Source: Deltaproteobacteria bacterium
Lineage (GTDB): Bacteria; Myxococcota_A; UBA796; GCA-2862545
Length of the DNA stretch: 64,000 bases
Assembly: GCA_006226595.1 (NCBI GenBank)
Contig: SBGP01000110.1
Span: forward strand, 1 to 64,000
Direction: 5' to 3'
Shown here: positions 7,827-15,767 of the stretch, one piece after another
Layout of the letters: each line of letters begins with the position of its first letter
How positions within the stretch are numbered: position 1 is the first letter of the stretch
Made by a program: the position numbers and the translations under genes
Notes under the pieces: generated by a model
Told to the model about the DNA's origin: nothing
Database searches by the model: none
The model's input: the letters and a program-made list of their open reading frames with translations, nothing else

Positions 7827-9212
7827 TCAGCCCTCTTCGCCTTCCGCTTCCTCGGACTCGTCCTCTTCCCACTCGCCTTCTTCGAGCGCGTCCAGCTCGT
7901 CGAGCGTTTCGAGGCCGACGATCTCGTCCTCGTCCGGGTCTCCGAGGTCGAGGTAGCCGCCGCCGAGCAGGTCCACGGACTCTTCCTCGGGGGTGGAGAG
8001 CACCGCGGGGGCGCTGATCTCGGCGAGCATGGCGCTCGTGCGCCGCAGGTTCGCGGACAGCGACAGGAGCATGTTCCAGAGGATCTTCACCGCGAGCATC
8101 GGGTTGCTGCGCAGCATCGCGAAGAAGGCCTCGCGGCTGATCACCAGCAGCTCACAGTCCTCGGCGGCCACCGCCCCGGCGGAGCGGGTGGGCTCGTCGA
8201 GCATCGCCATCTCGCCGAAGTTGCTCCCTGGCTGCAGGGTGACGATGCGCGAGCCGTCGCGAACGATGTCCACGGCGCCGGAGATGAGCAGGAACAGCTC
8301 GGTGCCCGGGTCGCCCTCGCGGAACAGGTACTGGCCGCGGCGGAAGCGGCGGGGGGTCGTGCTGCTCGCAATCTCGCGGAGCTCGCGCTCGCTGCAGTGT
8401 GTGAACAGCGGCATCGGCGCGAGCAGCGCCAGGCGGCGACGACCGGCATCCGCGCCCGACGGGGCCCCTCCGCCGAGCTGGGCGGCGGCCAGGGCCAGCG
8501 CCCGACCGGGCGCCAGACCGGGGATGGCAGCGGGCAGGTTCTGCAGGTGCTCGTAGATCAGCGCGTTGTGGACGTCGTTGTTGGACAGCGCCTGGTACAC
8601 GTGCGGGGTGGTGACGATGAACCGGTCGCCAGCGACGACCTCCATGGTCATCGACTCGACGCGCACGGTCGGCTCGGGGCCCAGCGCGCGCACGTGGCGT
8701 CGGGTACGCGCCGACTTGTCCCCCGACTTGGGCGCGGGAGCCTCTTCGGTGATGTCGCTGCCTTCGGCCTGCGTGTGGTCGACCGTGAGCTGGTGGACGA
8801 GGCCGCGGCGCACGAGCAGGACGCGGCCGTCGCCGACGTGGCCGATGAACGCCTCCTGACCGAGGACGACGAGGACATCCAGGGTGATGCGCAGGTCGTC
8901 GTAGCGACGCGCGAAGGCGTACAGCTCCTGCGCGGCCCGGGTGAAGGCCTCTTCGACGAGCTCGAGGATGCGCGAGCGGAGGTCGGGTGTCGCCTCTTCG
9001 CGGAAGCGGTCGAGCACGTCCTTGTGCTTGCGGATGTGGTTGACCACCGCCTCGACGGCAATGCGCTTGGCGGGCAGCGCCTGGCCCGCACGACCGCTGG
9101 GGGCGTCGGTGACGACGAGCAGTCCAAGCTCGGGGTGCTGGACCACCTGCTCTGCATGCACCGGCGGGTTGCCCGAACCCGGGGTCAGCACGGTGGTGGT
9201 GACGAGCTCCAA
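7827..9212 (-). CDS. degenerate PP2C-like domain fused to cyclic-nucleotide-binding domain
   Basis: 461 residues. Residues 1 to about 215 follow the PP2C phosphatase layout: the core strand ends VVTDAPSG where active enzymes have VADGMGG, then FIGHVGDGRVLLVRRG and LTVDHTQ are kept, but the usual SDGL motif is replaced by TTPHVYQ and the N-terminal ED pair by EQ. Several metal-binding aspartates are therefore missing. From about residue 262 a Crp-type cNMP-binding domain follows (LFREGDPGTELFLLISG, then GEMAMLDEPTRSAGAV with the phosphate-cassette Glu and Arg). The C-terminus is strongly acidic. Start TTG at 9212 is preferred over TTG 9218 because GGAGG is then correctly spaced. Probably a cyclic-nucleotide-responsive adaptor. 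Confidence 0.85.
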   Translation of the reverse strand: MELVTTTVLTPGSGNPPVHAEQVVQHPELGLLVVTDAPSGRAGQALPAKRIAVEAVVNHIRKHKDVLDRFREEATPDLRSRILELVEEAFTRAAQELYAFARRYDDLRITLDVLVVLGQEAFIGHVGDGRVLLVRRGLVHQLTVDHTQAEGSDITEEAPAPKSGDKSARTRRHVRALGPEPTVRVESMTMEVVAGDRFIVTTPHVYQALSNNDVHNALIYEHLQNLPAAIPGLAPGRALALAAAQLGGGAPSGADAGRRRLALLAPMPLFTHCSERELREIASSTTPRRFRRGQYLFREGDPGTELFLLISGAVDIVRDGSRIVTLQPGSNFGEMAMLDEPTRSAGAVAAEDCELLVISREAFFAMLRSNPMLAVKILWNMLLSLSANLRRTSAMLAEISAPAVLSTPEEESVDLLGGGYLDLGDPDEDEIVGLETLDELDALEEGEWEEDESEEAEGEEG

Positions 9213-9340
9213 GACCAATCCTCCTCGGCCGCACGATAGCCCAGTCGCCGGGCCTCGTGGAGGCGCGCGTCCACATGCTGCACGTGGGCTCGGCGAAAAG
9301 CGCAGTTGGGCCGGGTTTCGGGCTTCGCGATGCGGCCCGG

Positions 9341-9736
9341 CTAGTCGTCCATCGGAATGCCGTACAGCGCCTGGACCTCACCCTCGGGCGGGCGGACCTC
9401 GGCCTTGGGCTTGGGCTTTGCGGGTTCGGTGGTGTTCTCGGGGGCCGGCGCGGGGGGCTCGGGCTCCGTGGGCTCCTCGACCTCGGGCTCCTCCGGCTCG
9501 ACGGGTTCCATGGGGATCTCGATGCGGTCGTCCACCGGCGGTGGCCCGTAGATCGCCTTGATCAGCTCTGCAGGCTCGACGTCGTCCTCGGGAACCGGCG
9601 GATGCGGCGTCTCCGGGTCGCCGGAGCAGCCGAGCAGTCCAAGCAGGGCGACGGCCTGCGCGGCCGCCTGGGGAAAGCGTCGGCAGCCCGCACACACGCG
9701 TCCGGGAGTGGCGCGGCCACAGATCGAACAGGTCAT
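9341..9736 (-). CDS. zinc-ribbon, proline/glutamate-rich small protein
   Basis: 131 residues. The N-terminus has four cysteines, C3, C6, C15 and C18 (MTCSICGRA, VCAGC), a compact zinc-ribbon pattern. A hydrophobic stretch AAQAVALLGLLGC follows at residues 25-38 and could be a membrane anchor or an internal lipobox. The remainder is Pro/Glu-rich with acidic PEEPEVEEP-type repeats and then a PKPK stretch. Two related short motifs, AIYGPPPVDD and ALYGIPMDD, sit at each end of the low-complexity part. Start ATG has GGAGG six bases upstream. It follows the TPR gene by 18 bases, so is probably co-transcribed. Function unknown. Confidence 0.75.
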   Translation of the reverse strand: MTCSICGRATPGRVCAGCRRFPQAAAQAVALLGLLGCSGDPETPHPPVPEDDVEPAELIKAIYGPPPVDDRIEIPMEPVEPEEPEVEEPTEPEPPAPAPENTTEPAKPKPKAEVRPPEGEVQALYGIPMDD

Positions 9737-9754
9737 GGAACCTCCGCCCCTAGC

Positions 9755-10318
9755 CTACAGGTTCTTGCCGTGGCTCTCCATGCGGGCGAGCGCTTCGGCG
9801 GCGCGGGCGACGTCCGGATGTCCCTCGGGTCCCATGGATGCGCGGCGGAGCACCGACTTGGCCTCCTCGGTGCGTCCGGTGACTCGGAGCAGGGTGCCCA
9901 GGTTATACAGGGCAGCCGGGTCGTCGGGGCGCTTGTCGAGAGCCTGCCGGTAGCGGCGCTCGGCTTCCTCGATCTCGCCGTCGAGGTACAGCGACAGTCC
10001 CTCCTGCACGAGCTCGTCGGCCTCGTGGAGGAACTCCACATCGAGCACCGCGTTCGCGCCGAGGTTGATGAGCACCGCGAGCAGCGGCGAGGTGAGCCAG
10101 AAGGCGGCGCCCTCGGTGGCGAGGAACAGCGCGAAGGGCACGTCGGGCAGCAGCTGGCGCCCCTTGTAGCTGATGCGGACCTTCGTGTAGCGGCCGGTCT
10201 TGAAGCTCTCGCGCACGCGGTCGCGGATCTCGCGAACGGTCTCCTCGAGCTTCTGGGGGTCGATCTCGACCTTGAACCCGTGGAAGGGGTTCTGCTGCGG
10301 GTCCTGCTCGTCGCTCAC
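9755..10318 (-). CDS. TPR-repeat protein, 187 aa
   Basis: Start is the GTG at 10318, preceded by GGAGGT at five bases. The N-terminal part (EEDQ-rich, then residues 20-55 with helix LEETVREIRDRVRESFKTG) leads into a hydrophobic segment ALFLATEGAAFWL..LLAVLINLGANAVL, which could be a membrane-associated hairpin. Residues about 110-180 form two to three tetratricopeptide repeats (GLSLYLDGEIEEAERRYRQAL, AALYNLGTLLRVTGRTEEA), a protein-interaction scaffold. It is the first gene of a probable run with the zinc-ribbon gene. No specific partner can be named. Confidence 0.8.
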   Translation of the reverse strand: MSDEQDPQQNPFHGFKVEIDPQKLEETVREIRDRVRESFKTGRYTKVRISYKGRQLLPDVPFALFLATEGAAFWLTSPLLAVLINLGANAVLDVEFLHEADELVQEGLSLYLDGEIEEAERRYRQALDKRPDDPAALYNLGTLLRVTGRTEEAKSVLRRASMGPEGHPDVARAAEALARMESHGKNL

Positions 10319-10436
10319 GGCACCTCCGATGGTCCAAGGGTATCCACGGCCCAAGGTACGGCAACGGGCCGAGGGATGTTGCACGCGCGCGCGGCATCGC
10401 TCCCCGGCAGGCGAGCGCCCCGCTCGTCGACGGCCA

Positions 10437-11072
10437 CTACGCCCGGCGCTGAGCCCAGTCCGGCAGTGGGATCGGCTCGGTGCGGATGCCTGGACCCTCG
10501 AGGCCCACGTGGTGCAGGAAGTAGGTCACGCCGGGTGGCGCGTCCGCCGGGGTCTCGCCGCCGCCGTACAGGCGATCACCGAGCAGGGCGATGCCGACGA
10601 AGGCCGCGTGCACGCGGATCTGATGCATCACGCCGGTGCGCATCTCGGCTTCGAACAGGTCGCCGGCGATACGCGTGAAGCGCGTCTCCGCGGGGTGCCA
10701 CTTCCCTCGATGCGGCGTGTTCGGGCCTCTGCGGGCGATCATGCGCTTCTTGCGGCGCTTGTCGTGGGCGAGCTCCGCGGTGCATCGGTTCTCGTTCCAC
10801 GGCACGGGGCGCGAGGCGAGCAGGCGGTAGGTCTTGCGAAGACCCTTGCTCGCGAACGCTTCCCGGATGCGGGCGAGCTCCTCCGGGTCGTCCGCGACGA
10901 GCAAGGCGCCAGAGGTCGAGATGTCGAGGCGATGGGCGATGCCGCCGGCGAAGCCCTCGGGAAACGCGAGGTCGGCCCGCTCCGGTTGCTCGGCGAGCAA
11001 GCGCGCGAGCACGCAGTCCCCGTCGGGGTCCGCGTGAGGCGGGAACACGGTGATTCCCGCCGGCTTGGCCAG
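10437..11072 (-). CDS. RluA-family RNA pseudouridine synthase
   Basis: Isomerises a uridine to pseudouridine in rRNA or tRNA. The catalytic motif HRLDISTSGALLV gives the catalytic Asp at about residue 50, and the family tail RTGVMHQIRVHAAFVGIALLGDRLYGG is intact. The N-terminus is short: LAKPAGITVFPP is all that remains of the usual first strand. No ATG, GTG or TTG exists at the right place; a CTG at 11072, four bases after AGGA, is my best guess, an ATA overlapping the xth stop (ATAA) or a GTG at 11048 being the alternatives. There is no S4 domain. Which uridine it modifies cannot be told. Confidence 0.85.
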   Translation of the reverse strand: MAKPAGITVFPPHADPDGDCVLARLLAEQPERADLAFPEGFAGGIAHRLDISTSGALLVADDPEELARIREAFASKGLRKTYRLLASRPVPWNENRCTAELAHDKRRKKRMIARRGPNTPHRGKWHPAETRFTRIAGDLFEAEMRTGVMHQIRVHAAFVGIALLGDRLYGGGETPADAPPGVTYFLHHVGLEGPGIRTEPIPLPDWAQRRA

Positions 11073-11077
11073 CGTCC

Positions 11078-11845
11078 TTATGCGAGCTCCAGCGTCACCG
11101 GCGCGTGGTCGCTGATGGTGATGCCGGCCTCGCGGCGGATGTCGACGGCACCGCAGCGGGCGGTGAGGGCGCGGTTGGCGAGCAGGTAGTCGATGCGCCA
11201 GCCTCGATCGAGTTCCCGGGCCTTTCCGCGGGTGGACCACCACGTGTACGGACCCTTGCGCTCGCCGGCGTGGGCGCGGATCGCGTCGAGCCAGCCCTGG
11301 TCGAGGAGGTCCGTGAACCACGCGCGTTCGTGGGGCAGGAAGCCTGGGTTCTTCTTGTTGCCCGTGGGGTTGTGGATGTCGTTCTCGGTGTGGGCGATGT
11401 TCAGGTCGCCGCCGAGGAGGATGGGCTCGTCCGCGTCGACGAGCGCGGCACACCACGGTGCGAAGTCCGCCATCCACGCTTCCTTCGCTTCCTGACGGTG
11501 GCTGCCCGCGGAGCCGGAGGGCAGGTACACGCTGACCACGCGCAGGCCGCCGGTGCGCACCGAGAGCACGCGTCCCTCGCTGTCCGCGTCCTCGGGGCCC
11601 AGGCCGGTCTCCACGTCGGCAATCGGGTGCCGGGAGAGGATGCCGACCCCGGAGTAGCCCTTCTTCTCGGCGGGGTGCCAGTGCACGTGCCAGCCATCGG
11701 GGGTGGCCCACTCCCCGAGTTGCTCGGGCAGGGCGCGGACCTCCTGGAGGAGGACCACGTCGGGTGCGATGTCGGCGATCTCCTCGGCGAAGCCCTTGCG
11801 GAGGGCGGCGCGGAGGCCATTGACGTTCCAGGTGGTGACGCGCAT
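11078..11845 (-). CDS. xth: exodeoxyribonuclease III (AP endonuclease)
   Basis: Base-excision repair enzyme that cuts at abasic sites and has 3'-5' exonuclease activity. 255 residues, normal length. All ExoIII/APE1 motifs are visible: TTWNVNGLRA at residues 4-13, LLQEVRAL with the metal-binding E35, GVGILSRHP, GGDLNIAHTENDIHNP with the catalytic Asp, and DYLLANRAL followed by SDHAPVTLEL with the catalytic His. It ends just upstream of the pseudouridine synthase, whose start appears to abut or overlap this stop. Confidence 0.96.
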   Translation of the reverse strand: MRVTTWNVNGLRAALRKGFAEEIADIAPDVVLLQEVRALPEQLGEWATPDGWHVHWHPAEKKGYSGVGILSRHPIADVETGLGPEDADSEGRVLSVRTGGLRVVSVYLPSGSAGSHRQEAKEAWMADFAPWCAALVDADEPILLGGDLNIAHTENDIHNPTGNKKNPGFLPHERAWFTDLLDQGWLDAIRAHAGERKGPYTWWSTRGKARELDRGWRIDYLLANRALTARCGAVDIRREAGITISDHAPVTLELA

Positions 11846-11896
11846 GCCGCCCAGCTAACGTCCGGAGCAGGCGCCCGCCGCGTCGAGGAGAACATC

Positions 11897-13114
11897 GTGC
11901 TGCTCCCCATGCTTGCCATCCTGTGTGCGCTGGCTGCCGAGCCCGAGGCTCCACCCGCGCCCTACGAGACGCGCGAGCTGCAGCTTCAGCTCAAGGTGCG
12001 CGGCGAGCAGGACATGCGCGACTGGTTGGCCGAGAAGCTGCGCGCGAGGCGACTCAAGCTGGTGAAGCCCGGGCCCGAGGGCCCCGAGAGGATCAAGCTG
12101 CGCGACCTGCCGCTCGAAGCCGTCGCCGCCGGGCTGCACGCCGTGTTCTTCGAGCTGCGGGACGTCGAGAACGACGCGATGATGCAGCTCTCCGACGACG
12201 GGCCCATGCTGCCGGTGTCGGTGATCTGGCGGGGGCGCGAGCTCCTGGTCACGGTGGGTGAGCCCTGGCAGGCCCCCGATCCGGGCGATCTGACGCCCGA
12301 CGTGATGCGCGAGCGCTACGGGGTCGGCGAGCTTCGGGAGGCGGGGAGCACCTGGAATCCGCGCTCGCTGCAGCTGCTCGATCTGGCGCTGTCGCGACTT
12401 CGCGACGAGGAACTCGCGGTGATGCGCATCCTCGCCTTCGACCGCAAGCCCGCGGCCAAGCCGGAGTACGAGGAGCGGCTCGGCACGGCCCAGCAAGGGC
12501 GGCTCGCGGCGATCTACGCGCAAGAAGAGGGCGAAGGGCGCATCGAGGTCTACGACGGCGCGTTCGGCGCCTACACCCACTTCGTCGGCGAGCCCGAGGA
12601 CCCGCAGCCGATGAGCCTGATGATCCTGCTCCACGAGCTCGGGCATGCAGTGTCCGAGCAGCTCGAGATCGAGCTGTTCCAGGCCATGCGCGACCTTGCC
12701 GAGGTTCACAACGACCGCGGCGAGAAGCTCGAGAAGCGCGTGGTCGACCGCGACGGCCGGGCGCGGCGGCTCGACGGCAAGACCCTCGCCGAGATCGATG
12801 CGGAGCTCGATCGCGAGAGCGAGGTCATCGCGGGCATGCGCGCCATGCTCGACCGCCTGAGCGAGCGACGAGAGCGCGGAAGCGCCGTCGCCTCGGCCTT
12901 CGCGGCGGTCGACGGGGTGCGTCCGCCCACGTGGTACGCGGCGACCAGCGAGGCCGAGCTGTTCGCCGAGTCCTTCGCGCTGTACCACGCCGATCGCGCC
13001 GCACTGGAGCGGGCGTCTCCCGCTGCCGTCGCGTGGTTCGACGCGGGAGAGCACCGGGCCCTGCTGCGCGAAGACCTGACCCTGCTTGCCGAGGCCCGGG
13101 CACTGCTCGACTAG
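11897..13114 (+). CDS. exported HELGH zinc metallopeptidase-like protein
   Basis: Start is GTG at 11897 after GAGGAG; the first 15 residues (MLLPMLAILCALAAE) are a short signal peptide. The 405-residue product has LLHELGHAVSEQ at about residue 242, an HExxH zinc motif. Further on is AELFAESFALYH, whose Glu could be the third zinc ligand as in gluzincins. The intervening 80 residues are highly charged with helical heptads. I do not recognise the family. It is divergent from xth, and stands alone. A periplasmic protease role is inferred from signal plus motif only. Confidence 0.75.
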   Translation: MLLPMLAILCALAAEPEAPPAPYETRELQLQLKVRGEQDMRDWLAEKLRARRLKLVKPGPEGPERIKLRDLPLEAVAAGLHAVFFELRDVENDAMMQLSDDGPMLPVSVIWRGRELLVTVGEPWQAPDPGDLTPDVMRERYGVGELREAGSTWNPRSLQLLDLALSRLRDEELAVMRILAFDRKPAAKPEYEERLGTAQQGRLAAIYAQEEGEGRIEVYDGAFGAYTHFVGEPEDPQPMSLMILLHELGHAVSEQLEIELFQAMRDLAEVHNDRGEKLEKRVVDRDGRARRLDGKTLAEIDAELDRESEVIAGMRAMLDRLSERRERGSAVASAFAAVDGVRPPTWYAATSEAELFAESFALYHADRAALERASPAAVAWFDAGEHRALLREDLTLLAEARALLD

Positions 13115-13222
13115 GCCCGCACGCGCGGCGAGCGGTATGCTTCGGCCATCGCGGCTGCACGCCGCATCCCAGCCGACGCTGGAGGAGGTCGCCTGCACGT
13201 TCCCGAGGAGCTCATCGCCCGC

Positions 13223-14332
13223 ATGGTCGCGTTCCGCCGCGACCTCCACCAACACCCGGAGCTATCGGGAGAGGAGCAGCGCACGGCCGAGGCCGTGGTG
13301 GCCGCGTTGGCCGAGCTCGGCATCGAGGGGCGACGCGTCGGTGCCACTGGGGTCATCGCCGACCTGCCGGGGCCGGGGCCGGTGGTGGCGATTCGCGCCG
13401 ACACGGATGCGTTGCCGATTCACGAAGACACAGGCCTGTCCTTCGCGAGCGTGAATGCCGGCGTGATGCACGCGTGCGGGCACGACGGCCACAGCGCGAT
13501 GCTGCTCGGGGCTGCGGCCCTGCTGCTCGAGAACCCGGCGCCGACGGCGGTGCGGCTGATCTTCCAGCCTGCCGAGGAGACCGGCGACGGGGCCCAGTCG
13601 ATGATCGATGCCGGCGCGCTCGACGGCGTGTGCGCCATCTTCGGCGGCCACCTCGACCGCAGCTACCCGGCCGGAACGCTGGCGATCAGCGAGGGCGCGG
13701 TCAACGCGTCGACCGACGAGTTCACGCTCACGCTCAAGGGCAAGGGCGGCCACGGCGCACGGCCTCACACTGCCAAGGACGCGCTGCTCGCGGGTGCCGT
13801 GCTCGTCACCACCCTGCAGACGGTGGTGTCGCGCGAGATCGACCCCGGCCAGCCGGCGGTGATCACGGTCGGTAGCTTCCACGCTGGAAACCGACCGAAC
13901 GTCATTGCGGGGTCCGCCGTGCTCGAAGGGACGGCGCGGGCGCACGACCACGGGGTTCGCGAGGCCCTGCTCGCTGCCATCGAACGGCAGGCCCGAGCGG
14001 TGGCCGCCGCCCAGGGGGTCGAGGTCGACGTCGACATCCGCCGGTGCACGCCACCTCTGCGCAACCCTGCGGACGGCGCGGCGCTCGCCTGGCAGATCGC
14101 GGAGGCGGTGGGCGCCACGCCGGTGCCCTTCGACGTGACCAACATGGGTGGCGAGGACTTCGCCCGGTACCTGCTGCACGTGCCTGGTTGCTACATCCGC
14201 ATTGGTGGCGACCCGGGCGGGGAGTCCCACCCGGCGCACTCTTCTCGCTTCGACTTCGACGAGGCGGCGCTGCCGCATGGCGCGGCCTGGCTCGCGGAGT
14301 GCGCACGCCGAGGGAGCCAGCTCGCACGCTAG
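13223..14332 (+). CDS. M20-family metal-dependent amidohydrolase
   Basis: About 369 residues, related to N-acyl-amino-acid or indole-acetyl-amino-acid hydrolases. Metal-binding motifs are complete: RRDLHQHPELSGEE near the start, ADTDALP, MHACGHDGHSAML with Cys and His ligands, FQPAEETGDGAQSMI with the catalytic glutamates, and a late GGEDFARYL and SHPAHSSRFDFDE. The dimerisation domain is seen as KGKGGHGARPH. The start is uncertain: ATG at 13223 is the first normal codon, but LHVPEELIAR just upstream looks like family sequence, and GGAGGAGGT precedes a CTG there, so translation may begin about 30 bases earlier. Confidence 0.92.
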   Translation: MVAFRRDLHQHPELSGEEQRTAEAVVAALAELGIEGRRVGATGVIADLPGPGPVVAIRADTDALPIHEDTGLSFASVNAGVMHACGHDGHSAMLLGAAALLLENPAPTAVRLIFQPAEETGDGAQSMIDAGALDGVCAIFGGHLDRSYPAGTLAISEGAVNASTDEFTLTLKGKGGHGARPHTAKDALLAGAVLVTTLQTVVSREIDPGQPAVITVGSFHAGNRPNVIAGSAVLEGTARAHDHGVREALLAAIERQARAVAAAQGVEVDVDIRRCTPPLRNPADGAALAWQIAEAVGATPVPFDVTNMGGEDFARYLLHVPGCYIRIGGDPGGESHPAHSSRFDFDEAALPHGAAWLAECARRGSQLAR

Positions 14333-14334
14333 TC

Positions 14335-14350
14335 GTGTGCGAAATCACAC
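14335..14350. repeat. short inverted repeat upstream of ppk2
   Basis: GTGTG and CACAC separated by six bases, immediately after the amidohydrolase stop codon. It may be an operator half-site pair or a weak hairpin; the spacing does not fit the Crp consensus. Confidence 0.3.
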
Positions 14351-14390
14351 CGTTTGCGAGAACGATGCCGATGAACACGGTCTGGTCTCG

Positions 14391-14406
14391 CGGAACGGCA
14401 ATTGCA
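14391..14406 (+). promoter_or_regulatory. candidate sigma-54 promoter for ppk2
   Basis: GG at 14392, ten bases, then GC at 14404 within TTGCA, the -24/-12 layout of RpoN promoters. The -24 box reads CGGAACG against the consensus TGGCACG (5 of 7). Transcription would begin near 14416, just ahead of the GGAGG that serves the ATG at 14427. Weaker than the sulP candidate, because no activator gene is adjacent. Confidence 0.4.
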
Positions 14407-14426
14407 CGGTCGTGGATGGAGGCCTG

Positions 14427-15335
14427 ATGTCGCAGCAAGAACCCTCGGATGCCCTGCCCGAGACCACTCACCCCGACCCCACCGCACCGATCGAGGACGA
14501 GTCACGGTTTGGCGTGACCCTCGGCGCCCGCGGCGAGGTTGCCCGCGGCCACGCCGCGCCCGATGCGGACCTGAAGGGTCGTCTTCGCAAGATGGGCAAC
14601 CGGCAGTACATCGACCTGATCACGCCGCTGCACGTGGAGCTGCTCAAGCTGCAGAACCACGTGAAGGAGGAAGGGGAGCGGGTGCTCGCCATCTTCGAGG
14701 GGCGCGATGCCGCCGGCAAGGGCGGCACCATCAAGCGGTTCATCGAGCACATGAACCCTCGCGGCTGCAACGTGGTCGCGCTGAACAAGCCTTCCGAGGT
14801 CGAGCGCACCCAGTGGTACTTCCAGCGCTACGTGCAGCACCTGCCGGGTGCTGGCGAGATCGTGCTCTTCGACCGGTCCTGGTACAACCGCGCCGGCGTG
14901 GAGCGCGTCATGGGCTTCTGCACGGGCGCCGAGGTGAAGGAGTTCCTGCGCTCGGTGCCAGAGCTCGAGCGCATGCTGATCCGCAGCGGCGTGCGCATGT
15001 TCAAGTTCTACTTCTCGGTGAGCAAGGAAGAGCAGCACCGGCGGTTCACGAAGCGTCAGACGGACCCGCTCAAGCAGTGGAAGCTCTCGCCCGTCGACCG
15101 ACAGTCCCAGGACCTGTGGGAGGAGTACACGGCGGCCAAGGAGGACATGTTCTTCTACACGTCCACCGCCGACAGCCCGTGGGTGATCATCAAGTCGGAC
15201 GACAAGAAGCGCGCTCGCGTGAACGCGATTCGCTACTTCCTCGCGCAGTTCGACTACCCGGACAAGCGCGAGGAGCTGCTTCGCTGGGACCCGCGCGTCG
15301 TGCGGACCGTCGAGCAGGAACTCGGCGTCGACTGA
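14427..15335 (+). CDS. ppk2: polyphosphate kinase 2
   Basis: Transfers phosphate between polyphosphate and nucleotides. 302 residues in one PPK2 domain. The Walker A loop is EGRDAAGKGG, the Walker B region is VLFDRSWYNRAGVERVMGF, and the lid reads SKEEQHRRFTKRQTDPLKQWKLSP, all standard for the class. The ATG at 14427 has GGAGG five bases upstream. The N-terminal 45 residues are a variable acidic tail. The subclass (ADP- or AMP-phosphorylating) cannot be settled by eye, though a one-domain protein with this lid resembles class I. Confidence 0.95.
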   Translation: MSQQEPSDALPETTHPDPTAPIEDESRFGVTLGARGEVARGHAAPDADLKGRLRKMGNRQYIDLITPLHVELLKLQNHVKEEGERVLAIFEGRDAAGKGGTIKRFIEHMNPRGCNVVALNKPSEVERTQWYFQRYVQHLPGAGEIVLFDRSWYNRAGVERVMGFCTGAEVKEFLRSVPELERMLIRSGVRMFKFYFSVSKEEQHRRFTKRQTDPLKQWKLSPVDRQSQDLWEEYTAAKEDMFFYTSTADSPWVIIKSDDKKRARVNAIRYFLAQFDYPDKREELLRWDPRVVRTVEQELGVD

Positions 15336-15338
15336 GCG

Positions 15339-15767
15339 CTACTCGACGGTGATGTCGGTGGGCAGATCGGTGACCTTGTCGCCGTTCTGCACGTCGTGCT
15401 TCTCGAACCAGCCGACGTTCATCTCGAGTGCGTACTTCGCCGGGTACAGCGACTGCGTGCGCTCGACCGAGAGCGGCTCCATCTGTGCGATCTTCACGAT
15501 GGTGCCGTCCTTGCTCAAGTACGCGATGTCGAGCGGGATGAGCGTGTTCTTCATCCAGAACGAACGCGGGCGCTCGTCGTTGTAGATGAACAGCATGCCC
15601 TCGTCGGCAGGCATGCTCTCGCGGTGCATGAGCCCGATCTCGCGGTCCTTGGAGGTCGCGGCGAGCTCGACCTTCACCGGGTTTCCGTCGACGGAGATGG
15701 TGTGGACGGGCAGGCCCTTCTTGCCGCAAGCAGCGAGGAGGAGCACGACGGGAAGCAGGCGAAGCAT
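15339..15767 (-). CDS. DUF192 lipoprotein
   Basis: 142 residues; signal [18 protein letters not shown] with lipobox LAAC. The mature part is a single DUF192 domain (RPRSFWMKNTLIPLDIAYL, ALEMNVGWFEKH), a small beta-barrel of unknown function found widely in bacteria. The start overlaps the ruvB stop: ATG at 15767 shares its A with TGA, and a GTG three bases earlier is also possible. It is thus the last cistron of the ruv operon, which is unusual for an envelope lipoprotein. Confidence 0.92.
   Translation of the reverse strand: MLRLLPVVLLLAACGKKGLPVHTISVDGNPVKVELAATSKDREIGLMHRESMPADEGMLFIYNDERPRSFWMKNTLIPLDIAYLSKDGTIVKIAQMEPLSVERTQSLYPAKYALEMNVGWFEKHDVQNGDKVTDLPTDITVE

Noticed and set aside
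14335-14350. Possible Crp site upstream of ppk2
   Set aside because: TGTG and CACA are six bases apart, not eight as in the Crp consensus, so it is listed only as an inverted repeat.
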